A stretch of DNA of 64,000 nucleotides from Urophycis tenuis (GCA_036785325.1 JAXIVH010000010.1:10783087-10847086), one strand, 5' to 3'. Shown: positions 23,817 to 35,547, counted from the first letter of the stretch. Program-made: numbers and translations. Notes: a model not told the origin generated them from the letters alone.

Positions 23817-24375
23817 GGGGGTGTTCAGACCAAGCGTCTTTTTATATAGGATAAAGTTGAGCTGAGCGTTTTTTCTGTGTTTTTACAGCGTTTCTTCAAA
23901 AAAGCGCAGAGAGCGTTTTTTTTTTTTTATCGCTTAGCAACTCGACATTACTAGTAGCTACATCAGAGACGGTTGAGGATCTTTGGCTACATCGTCGTTA
24001 CAAAATGGCAAACAGACGATTGGCACTTGCGTTGGCACTAGCTGAAGTCGAGGAGAATCGTGTACCTGCACGTTTGTGGGTGCACGACATCACACGACGA
24101 AGGCAACATCAAGGTGCCTACAGCAATTTAGTTCAAGAGCTCCGTTTTGATGATGCGGTACTTGCTGCATACGCTTGTGATTGGTCAGTTGTCAAAAAAA
24201 CGCCTGACGTCGGCCGCTTTTTTCCTGAAAGTTGAAGTTTCTTCAACTTTTTTTTTACGCTTGATGAGGGAGAAAAAAACGTCAGGGGGCTTTTTCCAAA
24301 AACGCTCTGCTACATTGGAATATAATGTAAAAAGAGCGCTGGCAAAAAAAAAAGATGCTTGGTCTGAACACCCCC
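23817..24375 (+). mobile_element. PIF/Harbinger-type element, internally deleted
   Basis: 22-bp terminal inverted repeats GGGGGTGTTCAGACCAAGC.. (23817-23838) and the complementary end at 24354-24375, one mismatch in 22, flanked by TTA on both sides (23814-23816, 24376-24378). A remnant frame at 24005-24190 reads RLWVHDITRRRQHQGAYSNL followed by VQELRFDD, resembling the N-terminal region of Harbinger transposases. At 559 bp it lacks the catalytic part. The TTA empty site is visible at about 27459 behind copy 6. Confidence 0.85.
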
Positions 24376-25834
24376 TTAGATTAAAAACATATGCAATGGA
24401 AATGTTGGAGGTAATTTTTTTTTTTAAGGGATACGGGTTACAAAAGTACACAATTAAAGGGGTGTATTGTAACATATTCACATTGTCTATGGAAATTAAA
24501 TTGGCGGCAAATTATCAGATTTGACTATCCAGAAAGCAACAAGAATTTAATATTGTGCTAGACATCAAAACTCAAACAAACATTGATGTTGAAAGTCAAA
24601 GCACAATATGTATTACATCACAATTAACATGTTTTGTCAACAATTATTTTTGCGAGATTTTTAAAATGTTGCTAGATTTTAAAATGATGCCAATTGATAT
24701 CTATTGATACCAATACATTAATCAATTAATCAGTAGCATGTTCTAGCATGTGAAATTGTGCATCCAACATTTTTGAATCCCAAATCATATATCATATGAA
24801 ACAAAAGTCAAATAACAAACCATCCACGATTAAGGAAACAGACCGGATGCTCCTTTCCACTGATGTTACTGACAAACACCACAACCCTTACACTACCCTG
24901 CTGCATCATTCACTGCTCTACTCACACTACCGTCATCCACAGAGACAACATGTGATCCAGTTTTGCAAATCCACGGACTCCAACACAGCGTGGCAACATT
25001 ATGTTTGTTGGCTTGTGGCCCCAAATTCTTACATTTCGCCATAATGAATAAGCCCTGTTTTTGTGAAGGCTGAGAGTGGGTCATGAATCGTGGCATTGTC
25101 CCGATCTACTGCCACGCAATCTCCTTTCTCTTTCTTCCTATGAGCTGTGGATGGCGGTTAGCCGTCCATGGCACGAGAACAATAAGAACATGATCAGAAC
25201 CACAAAGACAAGCAAAATAAACGTACTGTAGGCCTACAGTATTTTGACCAAGAAATTGACAATGCGACTTGTGAAACACCATGTCCCTCTGTCAGAAGTC
25301 CCTCGTCTCTCTCTCGGCACTGAACCAACTTAAGTAAAACTAACATCCCTCCCTCCAAACCATTCTCGGAAGGCCTGCCCGTCTCTCACCAATAACGCAC
25401 ATCTGAGGCATCCTGTTCCAGGCGTTGTGTTGTGACCAGATAATGGCCTAAGAATGATGTTTTATGCCAGTGCATGTTATTTTTTGTTTGACCGGTACAT
25501 AATAATCTTTTAGTACAGTAGCAGACTTAATTTAAGTAGTGAAGCATGGTACATCATATTTTCGAGTTATGGTATGGCCTCCCAATTGAAAATAAAATGT
25601 GTAATACTTATTATAAAGGTTATCAATATGTACCCTTATACCAATTTTGACAAGGGCTTCAATTATTTTTAGCAAACCAAAACAAATTCTCCTTTGGGTA
25701 TTACCAAATCCTTACCTTTATTGTAAAAGGTTTCATGCATGTGTTTCGTGTAAAACTTCATTGGAGTTCGTTATGTATCTATATGTACGTTCAACCCTGT
25801 TAAGAGCATGTGGAAGCTTCTCAATGGGCTTCTA
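24376..25834. repeat. 1.4-kb duplicated block A
   Basis: Matches 35618-37038 about 11.2 kb downstream, including a shared 82-codon open frame (24796 and 36005) with few differences that looks non-coding. The block stops at 25834 (GGCTTCTA), exactly where the copy-10 promoter region continues in the other copy. Confidence 0.85.
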
Positions 25835-26292
25835 AGGTAATTTTTTATTTTAAGGGATACAGGGTACAAAAGTACATACAATTAAAGGGGTGTATTGTAA
25901 CATATTCATATTGTCAATGGAAATTAAATTGGTGGTAAATTATCAGATTTGACTATCCAGAAAGCAACAAGAATATTAATATTGTGCTAGACATCAAAAC
26001 CCAAACAAACATTGATGTTGAAAGTCAAAACACAATATGTATTACATCACAATTAACATGTTTTGTCAACAATTATTTTTGCGAGATTTTTAAAATGTTG
26101 CTAGATTTTAAAAAATGATGCCAATTGATATCTATTGATACCAATACATTAATCAATTAATCAACAGATTTGACTATCCAGAAGGTAACAAGAATATTAA
26201 TATTGCGCTAGACATATTCATATATAATATGAAACAAAAGTCAAATAATGAACCATTCACTATGAAGGAAAGAGACTGGATGCTCCTTTCCT
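25835..26292. repeat. second partial copy of the spacer segment before copy 6
   Basis: GGTAATTTTTTATTTTAAGG at 25836 restarts the sequence seen at 24410. It includes the L1 empty site at 26068-26081, then joins the copy 6 promoter at GAGCCTCTGTATGG. Confidence 0.75.
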
Positions 26293-26323
26293 CTGAGCCT
26301 CTGTATGGATTTCTATAGCATGT

Positions 26324-26388
26324 TGCTGGGTCAGTTGTTTGAACAATAGGGGTGTCATGCTGTGTATGAGCCTGTTCTGGTATAAAAG
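26324..26388 (+). promoter_or_regulatory. core promoter of copy 6
   Basis: TGCTGGGTCAG 26324-26334, GAACAAT 7 bp later, TATAAAAG 26381-26388. Confidence 0.75.
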
Positions 26389-26465
26389 TACGGGCCTGAC
26401 ACAGGTAGGGTATCAGTTGACCAACCGATCTCTGACAGACCTCAGAAACCAACCCAACCATCAAC

Positions 26466-27355
26466 ATGGGCAAGGTAAAACATGTTAATGTTAATATACG
26501 TATAATATTAATACCATTAATAATAATGATAATAATAACTTATGTTAAATGTTATACAACAATATTATATTATATATTTAATGAGGTCATGATATTTGAT
26601 TAGATTATAATATTTTACATGAAAGCCAACAGATTGTGTTTTTATAAATAAGAATAAGTAACAGCACATGATTCCAGAATGATCTGCTATGGTTGACAAA
26701 TGTTTTATTTCAGATCACCTTCTACGAGGAGAGGAACTTCCAGGGCCGCTCCTATGAGTGCATGAGCGACTGCTCCGACATGTCCTCCTACATGAGCAGG
26801 TGCCAGTCCTGCAGGGTGGAGAGCGGCTGCTTCATGCTCTATGAGAGGAACAACTACATGGGCCAGCAGTTCTTCATGAGGAGGGGAGAGTACAACGACA
26901 TGCAGCGCATGCAGAGCATGGGAATGATGTTTGACAACATCAGGTCCTGCAGGATGATTCCCTTCGTAAGAGAACTCACCAACATTACATTGTTACATTG
27001 AACAGTTACAATAACCCAGTCTAACTGTTACATTGACTGTTAGGGTGATGTATGCTGACATGTTTTCTGAATCACATTACAGCACAGGGGCCAGTTCAGG
27101 ATGAAGATCTTCGAGAGGGAGAACTTCGGCGGTCAGTCCAATGAGCTGATGGACGACTGTGACAACATCCAGGATCGTTACCGCATGTCCGACTGCCAGT
27201 CCTGCAACGTGATGGACGGCCACTGGCTGATGTACGAGCAGCCCCAGTACAGAGGCAGGATGATGTACATGAGGCCTGGAGAGTACAGGAACTTCAGGGA
27301 GATGATGAGTGGCCAGAGGTTCATGAGCATGAGGCGTATCACTGATATGTGTTGA
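26466..27355 (+). CDS. crygm: gamma-M crystallin, copy 6 (first gene of 2.7-kb array)
   Basis: Exon 1 is 26466-26474, exon 2 is 26714-26965 and exon 3 is 27083-27355 (TGA). The 177-aa product equals that of copy 5. TGCTGGGTCAG is at 26324 and TATAAAAG at 26381, 85 bp before the ATG. The homology upstream of the promoter breaks at about 26293, just before GAGCCTCTGTATGG, the same point at which copies 7-9 join their spacers. Intron 2 is 117 bp. AATAAA is at 27366. Downstream come a solo LTR (27483) and an L1 fragment (28178), the first of three identical spacers. Confidence 0.97.
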
Positions 27356-27482
27356 TTTCGTCATCAATAAAACATAATCTAACATAAATTTGTTGCCCGT
27401 CATTTCAACTTGAGAGCCCCTGATTATCCAGAAGAACAGACTATTCTGGAGGTAGCAATTTAGTTTAAAAACATATGCAATG

Positions 27483-27915
27483 TGATAGTGAGGAGATTGT
27501 TGTTGATGCCGAAGAACAAGAAGTGCCAGGAACTCTAAATAGTTTAAGCTAAAGTTGTTTATTGGTCTCGTACGAGGAGAAGCAGAGGATTTCATCAGGC
27601 AAGAGATTTGTGCGTGAATCTTCCTCAGTTCCTTCTACCTGCTCCCGGAAACACAGTGTATTAAAAACAAGTCTCAAACCGGAACAGCATGACAGGAGTG
27701 TCCCATTCTGATTGGCTTATAATGTATAAACATTACATGTTACTAAGCAGATTTGACATGATGTAGGTGTATCCTTCAATCACTTTATGTTATGTCTCCA
27801 AGTTCCAGAGAGTCAGACTTAAAGTCGCCAAGAGGAATACAATCTTCACTATGTCCTTCTTCAGAATGTCAGATCAACCTAACCGTACCATTGCTAAATA
27901 ATATTTTTCCTAACA
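27483..27915 (-). mobile_element. solo LTR, array unit 1
   Basis: 433 bp with TG..CA ends (plus-strand TGATAGTGAG.. to ..CCTAACA), flanked by the 5-bp duplication CAATG at 27478-27482 and 27916-27920. On the minus strand it has a CCAATCAGAATGGGAC box and AATAAA. No internal retroelement region is present. The empty site CATATGCAATGGAAATG is seen near 24389-24405 behind copy 5. Confidence 0.85.
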
Positions 27916-28177
27916 CAATGGAAATGTTGGAGGTAATTTTTTGCTTTAAGGGATAAGGGGTACAAAAGTACATGCAATTAAAGGGGTGTATTGTAACATA
28001 TTCATATTGTCTATGGAAATTAAATTGGTGGTAAATTAACAGATTTGACTATCCAGAAGGTAACAAGAATATTAATATTGCGCTAGACATCAAAACTCAA
28101 ACAAACATTGATGTTGAAAGTTAAAGCACAATATGTATTACATCACAATTAACATATTTTGTCAACAATTATTTTTG

Positions 28178-28636
28178 TTTTCACTGTCTGTGGGACTGTC
28201 CTGAGATACGTAAGTTCTGGAATGGAGTTATGAATTCTTTTCTCAGAGGACCTTGAATCCGGTACCCAACTGTCCTATACTTTGTATTCTTAATATGTAT
28301 CCAAAGGATTGTATCTTAAACAGCAAAGAGAGGAAACTGACTGACTTATGTTTAATGCAGGCTAGACGCTTGATTTCTCTTTGTTGGAAAGATGTTAAGA
28401 GCCCTTCTGTTAGTTGCTGGCTGAAAGAACTCAGCATGTCTTGTCCTTGAAAAGTTAACTTATACAATGAAAAAGAAATCAGCCAAATTCAAAGAGATCT
28501 GGAATCCCTTTCTTGCATTCTTGGAGAACTGTGAAGTTGAGGAAACTTTGGAAACTTGAAGGTGATATGTCCCTAATTGTCGATACATTAACCATGTGAG
28601 GCTATGTATGATTATTATGTATTGTTGTTACTCAGT

Positions 28637-28667
<31 letters not shown>

Positions 28668-28816
28668 TTTATCTTTTCTTAAACTATTTATTTTTTCCTT
28701 GGGGATGGGGGGAGTGGATTTCTTTATAGTTTGACTGTTAGATGCTTTGTTAAATGTTCTGAAATGTAATTTTGTAAACTGTTAAAACTCAATAAAAACA
28801 TGTCTATAAAAAAAAA
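28178..28816 (+). mobile_element. 5'-truncated L1-type LINE 3' end, array unit 1
   Basis: Flanked by the duplication AACAATTATTTTTG at 28164-28177 and 28817-28830, with an A-run at the 3' end. The translation shows C-terminal L1 ORF2-like sequence (CLWDCPEIHKFWNGVMNSF in the unit 3 copy, then ARRLISLCWKDVKSPSVS). Too short to be active. Confidence 0.82.
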
Positions 28817-29059
28817 AACAATTATTTTTGCGAGATTTTTAAAATGGTGCTTGATTTTAAAAATGATGCCAATTGATATCTATTGATACCAATACATTAA
28901 TCAATTAATTAGCAGCATGTGAAATTGTGCATCCAACATTTTTGAATCCCAAATCATATATCATATGAAACAAAAGTCAAATAACGAACCATCCACAATC
29001 AAGGAAACAGACCGGATGCTCCTTTCCACTGAGCCTCTGTATGGATTTCTATAGCATGT

Positions 29060-29124
29060 TGCTGGGTCAGTTGTTTGAACAATAGGGGTGTCATGCTGTG
29101 TATGAGCCTGTTCTAGTATAAAAG
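29060..29124 (+). promoter_or_regulatory. core promoter of copy 7
   Basis: TGCTGGGTCAG 29060-29070, GAACAAT, TATAAAAG 29117-29124. Confidence 0.75.
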
Positions 29125-29201
29125 TACGGGCCTGACACAGGTAGGGTATCAGTTGAACAACCGATCTCTGACAGACCACAGAAACCAACCCAACCATCAA
29201 C

Positions 29202-30074
29202 ATGGGCAAGGTAAAACATGTTAATGTTAATATTAATACCATTAATAATAATGATAGTAATCATTTATGTTAAATGTTATACAACAATATTATATTATAT
29301 ATTTATTGAGGTCATGATATTTGATTAGATTATAATATTTTACATGAAAGCCAACAGATTGTGTTTTTATAAATAAGAATCAGTAAAGGCACAAAATTCC
29401 ATCTGCTATGGTTAACAAATATTTTGTTTCAGATCACCTTCTACGAGGAGAGGAACTTCCAGGGCCGCTCCTATGAGTGCATGAGCGACTGCTCCGACAT
29501 GTCCTCCTACATGAGCAGGTGCCAGTCCTGCAGGGTGGAGAGCGGCTGCTTCATGCTCTATGAGAGGAACAACTACATGGGCCAGCAGTTCTTCATGAGG
29601 AGGGGAGAGTACAATGATATGCAGCGCATGCAGAGCATGGGCATGATGTTTGACAACATCAGGTCCTGCAGGATGATCCCCTTCGTAAGAGAACTCAGCA
29701 ACATTACATTGTTACATTGATCAGTTACAATAACCCAGTCTAACTGTTACATTGACTGTTAGGGTGATGTATGCTAACATGTTTTCTGAATCACATTACA
29801 GCACAGGGGCCAGTTCAGGATGAAGATCTTCGAGAGGGAGAACTTCGGCGGTCAGTCCAATGAGCTGATGGACGACTGTGACAACATCCAGGATCGTTAC
29901 CGCATGTCCGACTGCCAGTCCTGCAACGTGATGGACGGCCACTGGCTGATGTACGAGCAGCCCCAGTACAGAGGCAGGATGATGTACATGAGGCCTGGAG
30001 AGTACAGGAACTTCAGGGAGATGATGAGTGGCCAGAGGTTCATGAGCATGAGGCGTATCACTGATATGTGTTGA
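29202..30074 (+). CDS. crygm: gamma-M crystallin, copy 7 (2.7-kb array)
   Basis: Exon 1 is 29202-29210, exon 2 is 29433-29684 and exon 3 is 29802-30074 (TGA). The protein is identical to copies 5 and 6. Its TATA box lies 2,736 bp downstream of that of copy 6. Intron 1 is 222 bp, shortened relative to copy 6 by small gaps, and shared with copy 8. The promoter has TGCTGGGTCAG at 29060 and TATAAAAG at 29117, with CTAGTATAAAAG in place of the CTGGTATAAAAG of copies 5 and 6. AATAAA is at 30085. Confidence 0.97.
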
Positions 30075-30201
30075 TTTCGTCATCAATAAAACATAATCTA
30101 ACATAAATTTGTTGCCCGTCATTTCAACTTGAGAGCCCCTGATTATCCAGAAGAACAGACTATTCTGGAGGTAGCAATTTAGTTTAAAAACATATGCAAT
30201 G

Positions 30202-30634
30202 TGATAGTGAGGAGATTGTTGTTGATGCCGAAGAACAAGAAGTGCCAGGAACTCTAAATAGTTTAAGCTGAAGTTGTTTATTGGTCTCGTACGAGGAGAA
30301 GCAGAGGATTTCATCAGGCAAGAGATTTGTGCGTGAATCTTCCTCAGTTCCTTCTACCTGCTCCCGGAAACACAGTGTATTAAAAACAAGTCTCAAACCG
30401 GAACAGCATGACAGGAGTGTCCCATTCTGATTGGCTTATAATGTATAAACATTACATGTTACTAAGCAGATTTGACATGACGTAGGTGTATCCTTCAATC
30501 ACTTTATGTTATGTCTCCAAGTTCCAGAGAGTCAGACTTAAAGTCGCCAAGAGGAATACAATCTTCACTATGTCCTTCTTCAGAATGTCAGATCAACCTA
30601 ACCGTACCATTGCTAAATAATATTTTTCCTAACA
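30202..30634 (-). mobile_element. solo LTR, array unit 2
   Basis: Same 433-bp LTR as unit 1 with the same CAATG duplication (30197-30201, 30635-30639). It arose by duplication of the unit, not by a new insertion. Confidence 0.85.
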
Positions 30635-30896
30635 CAATGGAAATGTTGGAGGTAATTTTTTGCTTTAAGGGATAAGGGGTACAAAAGTACATACAATTAA
30701 AGGGGTGTATTGTAACATATTCATATTGTCTATGGAAATTAAATTGGTGGTAAATTAACAGATTTGACTATCCAGAAGGTAACAAGAATATTAATATTGC
30801 GCTAGACATCAAAACTCAAACAAACATTGATGTTGAAAGTTAAAGCACAATATGTATTACATCACAATTAACATATTTTGTCAACAATTATTTTTG

Positions 30897-31537
30897 TTTT
30901 CACTGTCTGTGGGACTGTCCTGAGATACGTAAGTTCTGGAATGGAGTTATGAATTCTTTTCTCAGAGGACCTTGAATCCGGTACCCAACCGTCCTATACT
31001 TTGTATTCTTAATATGTATCCAAAAGATTGTATCTTAAACAGCAAAGAGAGGAAACTGACTGACTTATGTTTAATGCAGGCTAGACGCTTGATTTCTCTT
31101 TGTTGGAAAGATGTTAAGAGCCCTTCTGTTAGTTGCTGGCTGAAAGAACTCAGCATGTCTTGTCCTTGAAAAGTTAACTTATACAATGAAAAAGAAATCA
31201 GCCAAATTCAAAGAGATCTGGAATCCCTTTCTTGCATTCTTGGAGAACTGTGAAGTTGAGGAAACTTTGGAAACTTGAAGGTGATATGTCCCTAATTGTC
31301 GATACATTAACCATGTGAGGCTATGTATGATTATTATGTATTGTTGTTACTCAGTTTTTTTTTTGTTTTTTTTTTTGTTTTGTTTTTTATCTTTTCTTAA
31401 ACTATTTATTTTTTCCCTTGGGCTGGGGGGGGGAGTGGATTTCTTTATAGTTTGACTGTTAGATGCTTTGTTAAATGTTCTGAAATGTAATTTTGTAAAC
31501 TGTTAAAACTCAATAAAAACATGTCTATAAAAAAAAA
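30897..31537 (+). mobile_element. 5'-truncated L1-type LINE, array unit 2
   Basis: Left target duplication at 30883-30896; the right one has drifted (CCCAATTATTTTTG). T-rich and G-rich homopolymers in the 3' part differ in length from unit 1. Confidence 0.8.
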
Positions 31538-31780
31538 CCCAATTATTTTTGCGAGATTTTTAAAATGTTGCTTGATTTTAAAAATGATGCCAATTGATAT
31601 CTATTGATACCAATACATTAATCAATTAATTAGCAGCATGTGAAATTGTGCATCCAACATTTTTGAATCCCAAATCATATATCATATGAAACAAAAGTCA
31701 AATAACGAACCATCCACAATCAAGGAAACAGACCGGATGCTCCTTTCCACTGAGCCTCTGTATGGATTTCTATAGCATGT

Positions 31781-31845
31781 TGCTGGGTCAGTTGTTTGAA
31801 CAATAGAGGTGTCATGCTGTGTATGAGCCTGTTCTAGTATAAAAG
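31781..31845 (+). promoter_or_regulatory. core promoter of copy 8
   Basis: TGCTGGGTCAG 31781-31791, GAACAAT, TATAAAAG 31838-31845. One change (AATAGAGG for AATAGGGG) follows the SOX-like site. Confidence 0.75.
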
Positions 31846-31922
31846 TACGGGCCTGACACAGGTAGGGTATCAGTTGAACAACCGATCTCTGACAGACCAC
31901 AGAAACCAACCCAACCATCAAC

Positions 31923-32795
31923 ATGGGCAAGGTAAAACATGTTAATGTTAATATTAATACCAATAATAATAATGATAGTAATCATTTATGTTAAATGTTA
32001 TACAACAATATTATATTATATATTTATTGAGGTCATGATATTTGATTAGATTATAATATTTTACATGAAAGCCAACAGATTGTGTTTTTATAAATAAGAA
32101 TCAGTAAAGGCACAAAATTCCATCTGCTATGGTTAACAAATATTTTGTTTCAGATCACCTTCTACGAGGAGAGGAACTTCCAGGGCCGCTCCTATGAGTG
32201 CATGAGCGACTGCTCCGACATGTCCTCCTACATGAGCAGGTGCCAGTCCTGCAGGGTGGAGAGCGGCTGCTTCATGCTCTATGAGAGGAACAACTACATG
32301 GGCCAGCAGTTCTTCATGAGGAGGGGAGAGTACAATGATATGCAGCGCATGCAGAGCATGGGCATGATGTTTGACAACATCAGGTCCTGCAGGATGATCC
32401 CCTTCGTAAGAGAACTCACCAACATTACATTGTTACATTGATCAGTTACAATAACATAGTCTAACTGTTACATTGACTGTTAGGGTGATGTATGCTGACA
32501 TGTTTTCTGAATCACATTACAGCACAGAGGCCAGTTCAGGATGAAGATCTTCGAGAGGGAGAACTTCGGCGGTCAGTCCAATGAGCTGATGGACGACTGT
32601 GACAACATCCAGGATCGTTACCGCATGTCCGACTGCCAGTCCTGCCACGTGATGGACGGCCACTGGCTGATGTACGAGCAGCCCCAGTACAGAGGCAGGA
32701 TGATGTACATGAGGCCCGGAGAGTACAGGAACTTCAGGGAGATGATGAGCGGCCAGAGGTTCATGAGCATGAGGCGTATCACTGACATGTGTTAA
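31923..32795 (+). CDS. crygm: gamma-M crystallin, copy 8 (2.7-kb array, partly converted exon 3)
   Basis: Exon 1 is 31923-31931, exon 2 is 32154-32405 and exon 3 is 32523-32795. The product is the array consensus except His129 for Asn. Promoter, intron 1 and exon 2 are nearly identical to copy 7. Exon 3, however, has CACAGAGGC at its start, CAC for AAC at codon 129, and ends GACATGTGTTAA where copies 5, 6, 7 and 9 end GATATGTGTTGA. The TAA ending is the one found in copy 10, so a short conversion tract is likely. TGCTGGGTCAG is at 31781, TATAAAAG at 31838 and AATAAA at 32806. Confidence 0.97.
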
Positions 32796-32922
32796 TTTCG
32801 TCATCAATAAAACATAATCTAACATAAATTTGTTGCCTGTCATTTCAACTTGAGAGCACCTGATTATCCAGAAGAACAGACTATTCTGGAGGTAGCCATT
32901 TAGTTTAAAAACATATGCAATG

Positions 32923-33355
32923 TGATAGTGAGGAGATTGTTGTTGATGCCGAAGAACAAGAAGTGCCAGGGACTCTAAATAGTTTAAGCTAAAGTTGTTT
33001 ATTGGTCTCGTACGAGGAGAAGCAGAGGATTTCATCAGGCAAGAGATTTGTGCGTGAATCTTCCTCAGTTCCTTCTACCTGCTCCCGGAAACACAGTGTA
33101 TTAAAAACAAGTCTCAAACCGGAACAGCATGACAGGAGTGTCCCATTCTGATTGGCTTATAATGTATAAACATTACATGTTACTAAGCAGATTTGACATG
33201 ACGTAGGTGTATCCTTCAATCACTTTATGTTATGTCTCCAAGTTCCAGAGAGTCAGACTTAAAGTCGCTAAGAGGAATACAATCTTCACTATGTCCTTCT
33301 TCAGAATGTCAGATCAACCTAACCGTACCATTGCTAAATAATATTTTTCCTAACA
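32923..33355 (-). mobile_element. solo LTR, array unit 3
   Basis: 433 bp, CAATG at 32918-32922 and 33356-33360. Confidence 0.85.
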
Positions 33356-33617
33356 CAATGGAAATGTTGGAGGTAATTTTTTACTTTAAGGGATACGGGG
33401 TAAAAAAGTACATACAATTAAAGGGGTGTATTGTAACATATTCATATTGTCTATGGAAATTAAATTGGTGGTATATTAACAGATTTGACTATCCAGAAGG
33501 TAACAAGAATATTAATATTGCGCTAGACATCAAAACTCAAACAAACATTGATGTTGAAAGTCAAAGCACAATATGTATTACATCACAATTAACATATTTT
33601 GTCAACAATTATTTTTG

Positions 33618-34243
33618 CTTTCACTGTCTGTGGGACTGTCCTGAGATACATAAGTTCTGGAATGGAGTTATGAATTCTTTTCTCAGAGGACCTTGAATCC
33701 GGTACCCAACTGTCCTATACTTTGTATTCTTAATATGTATCCAAAGGATTGTATCTTAAACAGCAAAGAGAGGAAACTGACAATGCAGGCTAGACGCTTG
33801 ATTTCTCTTTGTTGGAAAGATGTTAAGAGCCCTTCTGTTAGTCGCTGGCTGAAAGAACTATCAGCATGTCTTGCCCTTGAAAAGTTAACTTATACAATAA
33901 AAAAAGAAATCAGCCAAATTCAAAGAGATCTGGAATCCCTTTCTTGCATTCTTGGAGAACTGTGAAGTTGAGGAAACTTTGGAAACTTGAAGGTGATATG
34001 TCCCTAATTGTCGATACATTAACCATGTGAGGCTATGTATGATTATTATGTAATGTCGTTACTCAGTTTTTTTGTTTTGTTTTGTTTTTTATCTTTTCTT
34101 AAACTATTTATTTTTTCCCTTGGGCTGGGGGGGGGGGGGGGAGTGGATTTCTTTATAGTTTGACTGTAGATGCTTTGTTAAATGTTCTAAAATGTAATTT
34201 TGTAAACTGTTAAAACTCAATAAAAACATGTCTATAAAAAAAA
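33618..34243 (+). mobile_element. 5'-truncated L1-type LINE, array unit 3
   Basis: Left duplication 33604-33617. A short deletion at about 33781 removes TTGACTTATGTTT-like sequence present in units 1 and 2. A G run of 14-15 lies at 34127-34141. Confidence 0.8.
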
Positions 34244-34494
34244 CTATTATTTTTGCGAGATTTTTAAAATGTTGGTAGATTTGAAAAATGATGCCAATTA
34301 ATATCTATTGATACCAATACATCAATCAATTGATCAGCAGCATGTTCTAGCTTGTGAAATTGTGCATCCAACATTTTTCAATCCCAAATCATATATCATA
34401 TGAAACAAAAGTCATATAACGAACCATCCACGATCAAGGAAACAGACCGGATGCTCCTTTCCACTGAGCCTCTGTATGGATTTCTATAGCATGT

Positions 34495-34559
34495 TGCTGG
34501 GTCAGTTGTTTGAACAATAGGGGTGTCATGCTGTGTATGAGCCTGTTCTAGTATAAAAG
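34495..34559 (+). promoter_or_regulatory. core promoter of copy 9
   Basis: TGCTGGGTCAG 34495-34505, GAACAAT, TATAAAAG 34552-34559. Confidence 0.75.
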
Positions 34560-34636
34560 TACGGGCCTGACACAGGTAGGGTATCAGTTGACCAACCGAT
34601 CTCTGACAGACCACAGAAACCAACCCAACCATCAAC

Positions 34637-35531
34637 ATGGGCAAGGTAAACCATGTTAATGTTAATATACTGTACGTACAATATTAATACCATTAATAAT
34701 AATGATAGTAATCATTTATGTTAAATGTTATACAACAATATTATATTACATATTTATTGAGGTCATGATATTTGATTAGATTATAAGATTTTACATGAAA
34801 GCCAACAGATTGTGTTTTTATAAATAAGAATCAGTAACGGCACATGATTCCAGTATGATCTGCTATGGTTGACAAATATTCTGTTTCAGATCACCTTCTA
34901 CGAGGAGAGGAACTTCCAGGGCCGCTCCTATGAGTGCATGAGCGACTGCTCCGACATGTCCTCCTACATGAGCAGGTGCCAGTCCTGCAGGGTGGAGAGC
35001 GGCTGCTTCATGCTCTATGAGAGGAACAACTACATGGGCCAGCAGTTCTTCATGAGGAGGGGAGAGTACAACGACATGCAGCGCATGCAGAGCATGGGAA
35101 TGATGTTTGACAACATCAGGTCCTGCAGGATGATTCCCTTCGTAAGAGAACTCACCAACATTACATTGTTACATTGAACAGTTACAATAACCCAGTCTAA
35201 CTGTTACATTGACTGTTAGGGTGATGTATGCTGACATGTTTTCTGAATCACATTACAGCACAGGGGCCAGTTCAGGATGAAGATCTTCGAGAGGGAGAAC
35301 TTCGGCGGTCAGTCCAATGAGCTGATGGACGACTGTGACAACATCCAGGATCGTTACCGCATGTCCGACTGCCAGTCCTGCAACGTGATGGACGGCCACT
35401 GGCTGATGTACGAGCAGCCCCAGTACAGAGGCAGGATGATGTACATGAGGCCCGGAGAGTACAGGAACTTCAGGGAGATGATGAGCGGCCAGAGGTTCAT
35501 GAGCATGAGGCGTATCACTGATATGTGTTGA
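34637..35531 (+). CDS. crygm: gamma-M crystallin, copy 9 (last gene of 2.7-kb array)
   Basis: Exon 1 is 34637-34645, exon 2 is 34890-35141 and exon 3 is 35259-35531 (TGA). The protein is again the consensus shared with copies 5, 6, 7 and 10. Intron 1 is 244 bp. TGCTGGGTCAG is at 34495, TATAAAAG at 34552 and AATAAA at 35542. The 3' flank lacks the solo LTR and the L1 fragment present behind copies 6-8. It instead continues into a 1.4-kb block that matches the flank behind copy 5, which marks this as the right edge of the amplification. Confidence 0.97.
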
Positions 35532-35547
35532 TTTCGTCATCAATAAA

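Larger units (their letters stand above)
26293..34464. repeat. tandem array of three 2.7-kb units (gene, solo LTR, L1 fragment)
   Basis: The TATA boxes of copies 6, 7, 8 and 9 are 2,736, 2,721 and 2,714 bp apart. Genes, LTRs, L1 fragments and spacers are nearly identical between units. Differences are mostly single bases and homopolymer lengths in the L1 3' end, so the amplification is recent or homogenised. Confidence 0.93.

Noticed and set aside
24796..25044. 82-codon open frame, also at 36005-36253
   Set aside because: Conserved because it lies in the duplicated block. No known domain and no splice or promoter support.
27077..27595. 172-codon minus-strand open frame, repeated at 29796-30314 and 32517-33035
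   Set aside because: It is the antisense of crystallin exon 3 running into the solo LTR. Conservation follows from the sense exon and recent duplication; no independent coding signal.
34027..34141. T/G-rich tract as a regulatory element
   Set aside because: It belongs to the L1 3' end and varies in length between array units.
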